The notes beneath the pieces are model-generated. The model was not told the DNA's origin. It saw only the letters and a program-made list of their open reading frames with translations, and made no database searches. Positions 1 through 7,555 of a stretch of DNA of 42,166 nucleotides are shown piece after piece. The position numbers and the translations under genes are program-made. Location of the stretch: the NCBI GenBank assembly GCA_013821985.1, contig PNJQ01000029.1, forward strand, positions 1-42,166, read 5' to 3'. Position 1 is the first letter of the stretch; every line of letters starts with the position of its first letter. Source of the DNA: Opitutus sp. GTDB lineage: Bacteria; Verrucomicrobiota; Verrucomicrobiia; Opitutales; Opitutaceae.

Positions 1-340
1 ATGCCAAGCAGGGCGAAGCGGCTTCTGGGGTCGCGGCTCGGAGGTCCACGCTTTTCGTGTGCTTCGTTTCTTGGCCGATGTCGCTTCGCTCGGAACGTGG
101 TTAAACTGATTGGTCATTTGGGTTTGTGGTTGGACAAACTTGCGCACGTCCACGGGTCCGGTTGAAACTGGACCTACTCGGCACGCGCTTGCCCGGTTAT
201 GACCCGCTTGGCCGGAAAAAATGCAGCATTCGGCGATTTTCCTCCCCGGAAAACGTCGGCTCGCACGTCTAAGTAGGAAGAACCATGCCGCGGCTTACCC
301 GCGGCGCCTCCGTTTCCCAGGTCCCTCTCCCCCGCATCCC
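1..340. other. Left edge, no supported gene
   Basis: An ATG-initiated 54-codon frame opens at base 1 and ends near 165, but it has no recognisable domain and no visible upstream signal because the window starts there. A short hairpin at 155-174 (arms GGTCCGGT and ACTGGACC, one G-U pair, loop TGAA) has no T-tract. The stretch AAACTGGACC followed by CGGC recurs near 17649. I see no gene I can support. Confidence 0.4.
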
Positions 341-667
341 ATGGTCGCCCAACGCTCCTCCGCTCGTTTCGTCCCGTTCAGTTTCCTCGCCGGTGCCAGC
401 TGCCTGCTGCCGGAGGCGACGCTCGCGCGCACCCACCCGGTGCCGCCCCGCCCGGGCTTCGAAATCGCCGCGGAGAGTCGTGCCCTCGCCGCCGATCTTA
501 CGGCCGCCGAGCAGCGCGTCTGCGATCTTTTGCTCCGCGGACTTTCCAACAAGGAAATCGCCAGCGAACTCGGCCGCGCCGAGCCGACGATCAAGAATCA
601 AGTCGCCGCCGTGCTGCGCAAACACGCCGTGCCTTCGCGCGCGCGGTTGCTGGCGCTGTTGCGCTGA
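341..667 (+). CDS. Small LuxR-type HTH DNA-binding protein
   Basis: The last ~65 residues form a LuxR/GerE helix-turn-helix: LTAAEQRVCDLLLRGLSNKE, then IASELGRAEPTIKNQVAAVL. This is the usual TxxExxVLxLLaxGxSNKEIA...TVKxHV pattern. The 108-aa form starting at 341 has no receiver or other sensor domain; its N-terminal ~40 residues are unrecognised. The frame is open back to 221, but codon third positions look coding only from about 341. A good Shine-Dalgarno-like AGGAAG lies before an ATG at 285 in a different frame, so the N-terminus may be frame-disrupted or wrongly placed. It is probably a DNA-binding regulator or the remnant of a two-domain response regulator. The HTH is sure; the start and function are not. 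Confidence 0.6.
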   Translation: MVAQRSSARFVPFSFLAGASCLLPEATLARTHPVPPRPGFEIAAESRALAADLTAAEQRVCDLLLRGLSNKEIASELGRAEPTIKNQVAAVLRKHAVPSRARLLALLR

Positions 668-755
668 GGTCGGTCAGAAGTCGCGCAGACTTCGGAGGCA
701 GGAGCCTGCCCGAGGGCGCTGAACAGAGCGGAGATCTCCGTTCATTGCCCCGAAC

Positions 756-870
756 GATTGGCCACGAAAAACACAAAGGCACGCACGCGGACGAAACTTC
801 CACGGCGCCTATAGGCGCGCGGAATTCTCCGTCGGCAGGTGAGACACTTTTTGTGTTCTTTGTGGCAATC
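756..870. repeat. Imperfect inverted repeat upstream of the HEFGH protein
   Basis: The left arm (756-777, GATTG-GCCAC-GAA-AAACACAAA) and right arm (848-870, TTTGTGTTCTTTGTGGCAATC) are near-perfect reverse complements, separated by about 70 nt. The repeat lies between the LuxR gene and the next gene. An ATG frame starting at 839 runs through the right arm into the downstream gene, which is why I did not use that start. Confidence 0.55.
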
Positions 871-961
871 CGGTTTGGGCGTTTGCCGCAGGCTTCTACC
901 GAAATTCCGGCGGGCGGAAAAATTCTCGCGGCAGGCGCGTGCGGCTGCTCTCGTCGCGCGC

Positions 962-2107
962 GTGGATGAGCGCGAATTCCAACGCTGTTGTGCGGTATTT
1001 GGCGTGGGTCCGGATGTGACGCTTGCGGCGCTCGAGCAGGCGCATCTGCAACGCTCGTTCGCGGTGATCAAGAGCGGCGCGGCGGAACAGAAGGCGGAAT
1101 TGCGCGCGGCGTATGAGGCGCTGGCCGGCGAACTCGCGCGTCGCCGCGACGCGAGCGGCGCGAGCGAGCGAATTCCCGCGGCCGAGGAGGCAGGCGACAT
1201 CGCGGCGGCGACGGAGCGCCACCCTCCAGATGGAAGCGAAAGGCGCGGCGACGTTGACCCGCGCCCGGAGGTCGCGGGCTACCCAAAAACGGCGGCGGAC
1301 GCGCGGGCGGAGTTACTCAATCCGTTTTCGTTCGATTCGTGGGTCGTCAACGCCCTCGCGCTGCCGCTGATCGTGGCGCTGGCGTGGCTGGCGAATCAAA
1401 GTCCGCTGGCGATGTTGCTGCGCGGGTTTCACGTGTGGATACACGAGTTCGGCCACGCGTCGGTGGCGTGGATGAGCGGCTATCGCGCGCTGCCGTTGCC
1501 GATCGGCTGGACGAACGTCGAATCGGAGAAAGCCGCCTTCGTTTACCACGGCGTGTTGTTCCTGCTCGCGGTGATGTTTTGGGCCGGGTGGAAGGAGCGG
1601 AAAATCTGGGCGATGCTGCTGCCGCTCGCGCTCGCGCCGGTGCAGGCTTACATGACGTGGAAAATGCCGGAGCACCGCTACGAGCTCTGGATGGCATTCG
1701 GTGGCGTGGGCGGGGAGTTCGCGTTGAGCGCGGTGCTGATGGCGCTGTTCTTCGTGCACCTGCCGGAAAAATTCCGCTGGGGCGCGTGCCGCTACGTTTG
1801 CGCGTTCCTCGGCGCGACTTCGTTCCTCAATATCTGGCAATTCTGGCGCAAGGTGGCGCGCTTCGAGGAAACGATTCCCTACGGCTCGATGGTGCACGGC
1901 GAGGAAGACGGCAACGGCGACATGAACATTCTCCGGCTGCACGGCTGGCGTGAGACGGAGATCACGCACACTTACACCCAACTCGGCCTGTGGTGCCTCA
2001 TCGTGCTCGCCGTCGTGTGGCTGATATTCGCCACGCGCCTCGACCGGCCGATCGACAACCCGTTCGCGCGGATCTGGCCGGAGTCGTGGCAGCGCGGCGG
2101 GGAGTGA
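962..2107 (+). CDS. Membrane metalloprotease-like protein (HEFGH) with J-like N-terminus
   Basis: From a GTG at 962 the product is 381 aa. Residues 1-60 (VDEREFQRCCAVFGVGPDVT...AYEALAGELAR) resemble a degenerate J-domain helix pair without the HPD motif. A polar linker follows, then several membrane segments. Residues 161-165 are HEFGH inside an amphipathic/membrane helix, matching the zinc-binding HExxH of M50 site-2-protease-like membrane peptidases. I could not place the second M50 motif (NxxPxxxLDG), so proteolytic activity is unproven. The frame is open to an ATG at 839, but that extension reads through an inverted repeat and looks non-coding. The linker is encoded by palindromic repeat sequence. 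The next gene starts 4 nt after the stop, so the two are probably one operon. Confidence 0.65.
   Translation: MDEREFQRCCAVFGVGPDVTLAALEQAHLQRSFAVIKSGAAEQKAELRAAYEALAGELARRRDASGASERIPAAEEAGDIAAATERHPPDGSERRGDVDPRPEVAGYPKTAADARAELLNPFSFDSWVVNALALPLIVALAWLANQSPLAMLLRGFHVWIHEFGHASVAWMSGYRALPLPIGWTNVESEKAAFVYHGVLFLLAVMFWAGWKERKIWAMLLPLALAPVQAYMTWKMPEHRYELWMAFGGVGGEFALSAVLMALFFVHLPEKFRWGACRYVCAFLGATSFLNIWQFWRKVARFEETIPYGSMVHGEEDGNGDMNILRLHGWRETEITHTYTQLGLWCLIVLAVVWLIFATRLDRPIDNPFARIWPESWQRGGE
1204..1288. repeat. Two REP-like palindromes inside the HEFGH gene
   Basis: GGCGGCGACGGAGCGCC plus CCTCCAG (1204-1229) matches the intergenic element at 7509-7534. CCCGCGCCCGGAGGTCGCGG plus GCTACC (about 1258-1284) matches 31199-31225. 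Both lie in the region coding for the hydrophilic linker of the HEFGH protein, and the frame stays open through them. Confidence 0.6.
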
Positions 2108-2111
2108 ATTC

Positions 2112-3020
2112 ATGCATCCGACTCAACCCCATTGGACGCTCTTTCTCGTCGTGCTCGGTGGGCCGCTCGTGTTGGGCGCGGCCGCATTTTTCGTCCGCCG
2201 CAGAGAGCCCGCGCCCGCGGCCGCGGTGGCGCCGTGGGACTGGGCGTTGGTCGCGCACTCGACGCTGCTCTACACGCTCGCTTTCAACCTGACGTTTTTT
2301 CTGCAGGAGCTTTTCCTCGTTGTGCCGAAGGCGCTGACTCCCGGGCTGCAACCTACGCTCTTCCACAACAACCACTCGTGGTCGGGCACCAATCCGCTCG
2401 CCGCGCTTTTCCAAGGCACGGGTGCGCTCGTGATCTTTCTCGGCGCCGGAGTCGGCGCGTGGGTGTTGGCGCGACGGGCGAAGCTCGCGCCGACGGGGCG
2501 GTTGTTTTGCGCGTGGATGGTTTTTCACGGTTTCCTGCAATCACTGCCGCAGGTGGCGCTCGGTGGGGTCAGTTCGGGCGGCGACGTCGGCATGGCGATG
2601 ACTTACCTCCAACTCGGCCCAACCACGAAGATCGCCGCCTCGCTCGCGGCGTTGGTCGCGATGCCGTTCGTCGGACTGGCGTTGACGCGACCGTTGCTCG
2701 AATTGGCCCCGAGCGACGCGGCGGTGGCAACGCCGCGCGGCCGGGCGAAATTCATCGCCAACCTCGCCACCGTGCCGGCGCTGCTGGCGATCCCGCTGAT
2801 CATCCTCTATCGCGTGCCGCGGGAGACGATCGAGGTCGTCGCGCCGCCCATCGCGGTGGCGTTGCTCGGTGCGCCGTGGCTGCAGACGAATGCCTGGCGC
2901 GTGACGAGCGTGCGCACAAAAGGTTCAAGCCATGCAGCGTGGCGGATGCCTGCGATCGCGTGCCTGGCGTTGCTGCTCTTCTTCCACCTCGTGCTGCGGC
3001 CGGGCGTGAAATTCTACTGA
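2112..3020 (+). CDS. Polytopic membrane protein, unknown function
   Basis: The product is 302 aa with about seven hydrophobic segments. The first starts at residue ~9 (TLFLVVLGGPLVLGAAAFFV) and the last is near the C-terminus (ACLALLLFFHLVL). The gene begins 4 nt after the HEFGH gene, so it is very likely translated from the same mRNA. I do not recognise the family. The tight coupling suggests it is a partner, substrate or scaffold of the metalloprotease-like protein. No catalytic motif was visible. The downstream gene is convergent, with about 80 nt between the stops. Confidence 0.7.
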   Translation: MHPTQPHWTLFLVVLGGPLVLGAAAFFVRRREPAPAAAVAPWDWALVAHSTLLYTLAFNLTFFLQELFLVVPKALTPGLQPTLFHNNHSWSGTNPLAALFQGTGALVIFLGAGVGAWVLARRAKLAPTGRLFCAWMVFHGFLQSLPQVALGGVSSGGDVGMAMTYLQLGPTTKIAASLAALVAMPFVGLALTRPLLELAPSDAAVATPRGRAKFIANLATVPALLAIPLIILYRVPRETIEVVAPPIAVALLGAPWLQTNAWRVTSVRTKGSSHAAWRMPAIACLALLLFFHLVLRPGVKFY

Positions 3021-3099
3021 GTGAACCGGCGCGCCTCCACCGCCGCGGGCCGCGGCTTCAAGGCGGACAGCGCCGGCGAGCAGCGCGCACCTCGGCGGC

Positions 3100-3669
3100 T
3101 CACGCGTGGTGGTGCGCCAGTCGCCAGCCGGCGGGGACACGGCGCATTTTTCCGTCGCACTCCGGCGGCGCATACCGGGCGCCCCGCACGCCGGGCTGCT
3201 CACTGATGATCAACCGCCCGCACGCATCGACCGCGGGGATCGCGCAGGTGGACCAATAGTCGATGATGCGGCGGAGGCAGGCTTCGTTCTCGGGTGGCAT
3301 GACGGGCTTCTCATGGTAGGCGCTGGCGCCCAGTTGAAAGGCGGTGCGCACGTCGTCATCGCGGGCGGCGGAGGAGAAAACGATGCGCGGCACGACGCTC
3401 CACGCGTCATTACCCTGCATGAACGCGAGCACTTCGAACCCATCGCCATCCGGCATCTCAAGGTCGGTGATGAGCAAACTCGGAAACGGGTGCGCGGCGC
3501 GGTCGGCAAATCTTCCTTCGGCCATCAGGTAATCGACCGCTTCGTTGCCACAGGTCGCGATGATGACCATGCTCCCGGCGGGCAGAATGCGACGCAGGAC
3601 GCGTTCGGTCAGAAAGCGATCGTCGGCATTGTCATCGACGAGCAGGATGCGGTGCGAGGCGCTCTTCAC
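3100..3669 (-). CDS. Response regulator, receiver-only with C-terminal extension
   Basis: The product is 189 aa. The receiver carries Asp12-Asp13 (ILLVDDNADD), phospho-acceptor Asp69 (LLITDLEMPDGDGFEV), Ser99/Ser100 and Lys121 (YHEKPV), so it should be phosphorylatable. The spaced insert between beta3 and alpha3 and the NADDRFL start resemble Rcp1-type single-domain regulators that pair with phytochrome-like hybrid kinases. No output domain is visible. Instead about 60 residues follow the receiver, with two Cys residues and a His-rich end (RLAHHHA). No kinase gene is adjacent, so the partner is unknown. It probably acts by protein-protein contact rather than DNA binding. Confidence 0.85.
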   Translation of the reverse strand: MKSASHRILLVDDNADDRFLTERVLRRILPAGSMVIIATCGNEAVDYLMAEGRFADRAAHPFPSLLITDLEMPDGDGFEVLAFMQGNDAWSVVPRIVFSSAARDDDVRTAFQLGASAYHEKPVMPPENEACLRRIIDYWSTCAIPAVDACGRLIISEQPGVRGARYAPPECDGKMRRVPAGWRLAHHHA

Positions 3670-3850
3670 TGCGGCGCACTATCCCGCGAAATGCGCGGCG
3701 CAGCAAGGAGGTCAGGGCCCACCGCGGCTTTGTCGGAGGCGTTAGAATGGCAACTTACGGACTGAGGAATTGGCGGTTCCCCGAGAGAGGAAATGCCTAG
3801 CGGTGCCTGCGAACTTCCCGCAGCAGGGGCCGGAGGCTTTCAGGGATTTC

Positions 3851-3877
3851 CGGACGCGCAGAGGACCTGCGCGTCCG
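3851..3877. terminator. Perfect 11-bp hairpin, possible transcription stop
   Basis: The arms CGGACGCGCAG and CTGCGCGTCCG are perfectly complementary around the loop AGGAC. There is no clear T-tract on either strand, so it may be a terminator of the weak type, a palindromic repeat or an mRNA 3'-end stabiliser. Confidence 0.35.
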
Positions 3878-3940
3878 CCTTCAATTCACTCGCGGCGGAT
3901 TGAGGGTGATCCGCGCTAGCGAGATCGCTGCGCTTATTCT

Positions 3941-4016
3941 GCAGCCGGGCTCGCTGAGCCCGATCGGCGGAGTCCCCGCGGCGAGGGTTTTTTCCGGGGT
4001 CAGCGACCCCGGCGAC
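3941..4016. repeat. REP-like element, family 1 (GCCGGGCTCGCTGAGCCCG type)
   Basis: It has two palindromic halves: GCAGCCGGGCTCGCTGAGCC at the left and CCGGGGTCAGCGACCCCGGC at the right. The same arrangement occurs at 31018-31097, and in reversed order at 7395-7474. The halves fold separately into GC-rich stems, as in REP/BIME repeats. Confidence 0.7.
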
Positions 4017-4040
4017 AAACTAGCGGAAACGCGAGGCGAA

Positions 4041-4060
4041 GGCCGTTGCGGGCAACGGCC
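4041..4060 (-). terminator. Hairpin just downstream of dsbD
   Basis: GGCCGTTG and CAACGGCC form an 8-bp perfect stem with a 4-nt loop, 17 nt beyond the dsbD stop. On the minus strand it is followed only by TTCGCC, so the T-tract is poor. Its position makes it a plausible dsbD terminator. Confidence 0.4.
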
Positions 4061-4076
4061 CCTCCCGGTGCCGCTC

Positions 4077-6296
4077 TTACTGCGCTGCTTCGGCGAGTTT
4101 CTCGAGCACGATGCCGCCGGTGAGTAGTTCGGGGAGGATGATCGGCTCCGGTTTGCCGGGCGCATAGATCAGGTTAAACGGCACGGCGGAGCGGTTCCAC
4201 TTCGCGAGCGCCTGCGTGATCTGCGGATCCTTGTTCGTCCAATCGGCCTTGAAGAGCACGACGTTCTTCTTGCCGAACTCCGTCAGCACATCCTGTGAGG
4301 AAAACACCGTGGCCTTGTTCGTCTGGCACGTGGCGCACCAGCGCGCGGTGAAATCGACGTAGGCGAACTGGCCCGCGGCTTGCGCGGCGGCGACGGCTTC
4401 GGGCGACCATTTTTGCCAGACGACCTGATAAGTCGCGACGCCGTTCGCATCAGTCGTGGGCGCGGCGCTGGCGTCCTTCGGCCAGCCGAGCCAGAGGCCG
4501 CCGACGAACAGCGCGGCGGCGAACACGCGGCCGAACATCTGTTTGCCCGGCTTGCCCCAAGCCTGCGCGAAGCGCCCATACGCCCACGCCGCCATCGCGA
4601 TCAATACGAACGCGAACGCGATCATCAGCAGCGCGTAGTCGTCACCCGAAGTTTGCGCGGCGAGCACCCAGAGCAGCCAGCCGACCGTCGCGTAGAGCGG
4701 GAACGCCATGAATTGTTTGAAGGTTTCCATCCACGCGCCGGGGCGCGGCAGGAGTTTGATCGCCTGCGGGAACATCGAGAGCAGCAAATACGGCGCGGCG
4801 AGGCCGACCGCGATCGCAGTGAACACGAGCAGTGACTCAAAGGCCGACAGCGCGAGCGCGGCGCCCAGCGCGGGTGCAAGGAACGGCGCGCTGCACGGTG
4901 TCGCCACGAGCGTCGCGAGCATGCCGGTGAAGAACGAGCCCGCGAGGCCCTCCTTGCTTTGCAGTGAAGCGCCCGCGCCCGTGGCACTGAGGCCGACTTC
5001 GAACAGGCCGCTGAGATTGAGCGCGAAAATCAGGAGGAATGCCGCCATGCCGAACACGAAGGCCGGCGATTGCAGTTGGAAGCCCCAGCCGAGTTGTGAG
5101 CCGCCCGCGCGCAATGCGAGCAGCAAGCCCGCGAGCGCCCAGAACGACACGAGCACGCCGACGGCGAACATCACGCCATGCAGCACGACCTTGGATTTGT
5201 CGCTGCCGGACTGATTGACGAAGCCCATGATCTTGATGCCGAGCACGGGAAACACGCAGGGCATCAGGTTGAGCACGAGGCCGCCGAGAAACGCGAGGAA
5301 CAGCGTGCCGAGGAGGGAGGTCGCCGCGGGTTCCGCGGTCGCGACCGTGCCGCCACCACCACCGGCGGGCGGCGCACCGTCGCCACCGCTCTTCGCGGCG
5401 CCGGCCGCAGCACCCTTGGCCGCTGCCTTGATCGGCTCCTTCACGACGAAGGGTTCGTCGATGATCGCGGCCTTCGGGCCGAGGCCGCTGAAACCTTTCG
5501 AAGCGACGAGCAGGCCCTTGAGGCCCGGTGCATTCGCTGCGGCGTCCTCGCTGGAGAGCGCCATTTCGAGCACGAAAATGTTGCCGTCCTTCGTGACGGT
5601 TTGCGGCGCGGCGTAATCGACCACGGCGTTTTCGTCGAAGTAGTGGAGCTCACCGAGATCGTAACTGCCGCTCTCGCGCGGCGCGATGCGCAGCGTGACC
5701 TTGTTGCCCGCGCGTTGCGCCGTGAACGCCCAATCCTTCGTCTGCTTCGGCAGGTCGCCGAACGCATTGTTGAAAAGACGCGCGATGGACATGTCCGGGC
5801 CGGGCTTTTCGGCGCTGACCGGGCGCGTGAGCGTGAGCTCGGCGTCGCCGGGCATGCAGGAGTCCTTGCACATCAGCCACTCGACGGCGGCCTTGAGCGT
5901 GACGTTCGTGCCGGCGGCGAGGTCGGCGGGCGGCGTGATTTGCGTGAAGAGAAACGTCTGACCCTCGTAGCCGTTGCCGGTGACGGTGCCGGCGGTGTCT
6001 TTCACGGCGTGCGGTGCCGGCCAGACGATCGGGCCGGCGGTGAAGCCGGCGGGCAGCGTCCAGTTGATCGAAGTCGGGTAGCCGGTGCCGGCGTTGATCC
6101 AATAGCTGTGCCAGTGCTCGTCGTGGTTCATCTTCACCGCGACCCAGAACGGCCGGCCGGGCTGGATGGAGGCATCGGCGCTGACCAGCTCGACGACGAC
6201 GGAGCCGTTGCGCACGGGCTTGGCGGTAAGCGCGGCGGCTCCCGCAAAAAGGAAGGACAGGCCCAGGAGGGCAACAAACAGGCGGCGGAGGTGCAT
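4077..6296 (-). CDS. dsbD: Thiol:disulfide interchange protein DsbD family
   Basis: The product is 739 aa. A signal peptide (~1-25) precedes a periplasmic N-terminal domain with the cysteine pair Cys143/Cys147 (WLMCKDSCMPG). An Ala/Gly/Pro linker (~290-325) leads to an eight-helix membrane domain with Cys347 (LMPCVFP) and Cys468 (ATPCSAP). The C-terminal thioredoxin-like domain has Cys654-Ala-Thr-Cys657 (ARWCATC). These are the three redox pairs by which DsbD-type proteins carry electrons from cytoplasmic thioredoxin to periplasmic thiol proteins. The long N-terminal domain resembles the ScsB-like branch. The cysteine synthase lies 62 nt upstream on the same strand. Its likely clients here are the thioredoxin-fold exported proteins further downstream (inference). 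The family assignment is firm. Confidence 0.95.
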   Translation of the reverse strand: MHLRRLFVALLGLSFLFAGAAALTAKPVRNGSVVVELVSADASIQPGRPFWVAVKMNHDEHWHSYWINAGTGYPTSINWTLPAGFTAGPIVWPAPHAVKDTAGTVTGNGYEGQTFLFTQITPPADLAAGTNVTLKAAVEWLMCKDSCMPGDAELTLTRPVSAEKPGPDMSIARLFNNAFGDLPKQTKDWAFTAQRAGNKVTLRIAPRESGSYDLGELHYFDENAVVDYAAPQTVTKDGNIFVLEMALSSEDAAANAPGLKGLLVASKGFSGLGPKAAIIDEPFVVKEPIKAAAKGAAAGAAKSGGDGAPPAGGGGGTVATAEPAATSLLGTLFLAFLGGLVLNLMPCVFPVLGIKIMGFVNQSGSDKSKVVLHGVMFAVGVLVSFWALAGLLLALRAGGSQLGWGFQLQSPAFVFGMAAFLLIFALNLSGLFEVGLSATGAGASLQSKEGLAGSFFTGMLATLVATPCSAPFLAPALGAALALSAFESLLVFTAIAVGLAAPYLLLSMFPQAIKLLPRPGAWMETFKQFMAFPLYATVGWLLWVLAAQTSGDDYALLMIAFAFVLIAMAAWAYGRFAQAWGKPGKQMFGRVFAAALFVGGLWLGWPKDASAAPTTDANGVATYQVVWQKWSPEAVAAAQAAGQFAYVDFTARWCATCQTNKATVFSSQDVLTEFGKKNVVLFKADWTNKDPQITQALAKWNRSAVPFNLIYAPGKPEPIILPELLTGGIVLEKLAEAAQ

Positions 6297-6358
6297 CGGA
6301 AAAATGAGAGTAGGCGGAGCGGGGTTTATTTCAAACGGGAGGGCGACTTTTCCTTACC

Positions 6359-7318
6359 TTAGACGGACGAGACGCCCGAATCGCCGAAAAGTTTCGTGGA
6401 GTAGTAGCGTTCGGCGCGATCGCAGAGGATCGTGACGATCCGCGCGCCGGCCGGAAGTTTCTGGGCGGCGCGGAGGGAAGCCACGACGTTCGCGCCCGAC
6501 GACGTGCCGACGAGCAGGCCGAATTCGCGGGCGAGGCGGCGCGTCATCGTGAGCGCGTCGGCGCTGGAAACCTTTTCCGGCCAGTCGATCGGCACGCCCT
6601 TGAGCAACGGCGGCAGGTAACCGCCCGCCACGCCTTCGATGTTGTGGCAGCAGGGGGATTCGCCGGAGAGCATGGCGGCCTCGGCCGGTTCCATCGCGAC
6701 GATTTTGATTCCGGGGTGCGCGGCGCGCAGGGCGCGGCTGCAGCCGTTGAGCGTGCCGCCGGTGCCGTAGCCACTGACGAACGCGTCGATGCGGCCCGGG
6801 AGCTGCGCGAGAATTTCGCGACCGGTGTGATCGACGTGGTCCTGTGCGTTGATTGGATTGGCGAATTGCCGCGGCAGAAAAATTCGCGGTTCTTCCGCCG
6901 CCATGCGTTCGGACATCTCGATGCCGGTGAGGTAGCCGCGGTCGGCCTTGAAGAGCACCAGCTCCGCACCGAAATGCCGCATGAGGTGGCGGCGTTCGAC
7001 CGAGGCGGTTTCGCTCATGAGGATCTTCACGCGATAACCCAGGGCGGTGCCGACCATCGCGAGTGCGATGCCAGTGTTGCCGCTCGAGCACTCGACGATG
7101 ATCGAGTCGGGCTGGAGCAGCCCGCGTTCGCGCGCATCGAGGAGCAGGCACGCCGCCAGGCGGTCCTTGATCGAGCCGCTCGGGTTCAGAAATTCCGCCT
7201 TGGCATGCAGCGTGACGCCTTCCTCCGGGAAGCGCAGTTCGACGAGCGGCGTGTGGCCGATCAGCGCCAGCAACGGCGGCAAGGACTGCGCAAGGGCGGG
7301 GGAGGCGACGGTGTTCAT
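6359..7318 (-). CDS. cysK: Cysteine synthase (O-acetylserine sulfhydrylase), PLP-dependent
   Basis: The product is 319 aa, the normal length for the family. The PLP lysine is Lys51 in NPSGSIKDR. The substrate loop is SSGNTGIALA, the phosphate-binding loop GYGTGGT, and the PLP-pyridine serine lies in VGTSSGAN. The C-terminal TILCDRAERYYST is typical of CysK/CysM enzymes, which make cysteine from O-acetylserine and sulfide in the cytoplasm. IEGVAGGYLPPLL resembles the CysK IQGIGAGFIP segment, while SGNTGIALAM is closer to CysM. The K/M choice is therefore not certain. The gene is followed after 62 nt by dsbD on the same strand, suggesting co-transcription. The upstream gap carries palindromic repeats. 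Confidence 0.88.
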   Translation of the reverse strand: MNTVASPALAQSLPPLLALIGHTPLVELRFPEEGVTLHAKAEFLNPSGSIKDRLAACLLLDARERGLLQPDSIIVECSSGNTGIALAMVGTALGYRVKILMSETASVERRHLMRHFGAELVLFKADRGYLTGIEMSERMAAEEPRIFLPRQFANPINAQDHVDHTGREILAQLPGRIDAFVSGYGTGGTLNGCSRALRAAHPGIKIVAMEPAEAAMLSGESPCCHNIEGVAGGYLPPLLKGVPIDWPEKVSSADALTMTRRLAREFGLLVGTSSGANVVASLRAAQKLPAGARIVTILCDRAERYYSTKLFGDSGVSSV

Positions 7319-7394
7319 GGCTGACAGAGGAGCATCCTACCACGACGCGACCGCTGCAACCATAGGCTCTACGGGCTAAGTGGGTCCTTGGAAA

Positions 7395-7474
7395 TTGTAG
7401 CCAAGGTCGCCGACCCCGGTGAGGACGATCGTTGCGCGAGAATGGACGACCGGGCTAAGCGAGCCCGGCTACAA
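7395..7474. repeat. REP-like element, family 1, reversed copy
   Basis: TTGTAGCCAAGGTCGCCGAC at the left and CCGGGCTAAGCGAGCCCGGC at the right form the mirror arrangement of the elements at 3941-4016 and 31018-31097. It lies in the 237-nt gap between cysK and the upstream membrane-protein gene. Confidence 0.7.
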
Positions 7475-7508
7475 CAAAATGGTTCGGACCGACGGAGCTC
7501 GCTCTACC

Positions 7509-7534
7509 CGGCGGCGACGGAGCGCCGCCCTCCA
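7509..7534. repeat. REP-like palindrome, family 2
   Basis: GGCGGCGACGGAGCGCCGCC followed by CTCCAG is a GC-rich stem-loop. A near-identical copy lies inside the HEFGH gene at 1204-1229. Here it sits 21 nt past the stop of the membrane-protein gene on the minus strand. Confidence 0.6.
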
Positions 7535-7555
7535 GTTTTGACGACCGTGGGCGTC

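Larger units (their letters stand above)
3670..4076. other. Intergenic region with hairpins and a palindromic repeat
   Basis: This ~400-nt gap lies upstream of the response regulator and downstream of dsbD (both minus strand). It contains the hairpin at 3851-3877, the REP-like element at 3941-4016 and a hairpin at 4041-4060 just after the dsbD stop. It must also hold the regulator's promoter, but I saw no confident -35/-10 pair. No coding frame looks real. Confidence 0.6.

Noticed and set aside
839..961. ATG 839 start of the HEFGH protein
   Set aside because: The first ~40 codons run through the right arm of an inverted repeat, and the J-like domain begins right at GTG 962.
5178..6362. 394-codon plus-strand frame over dsbD
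   Set aside because: Shadow of dsbD; no domain features.
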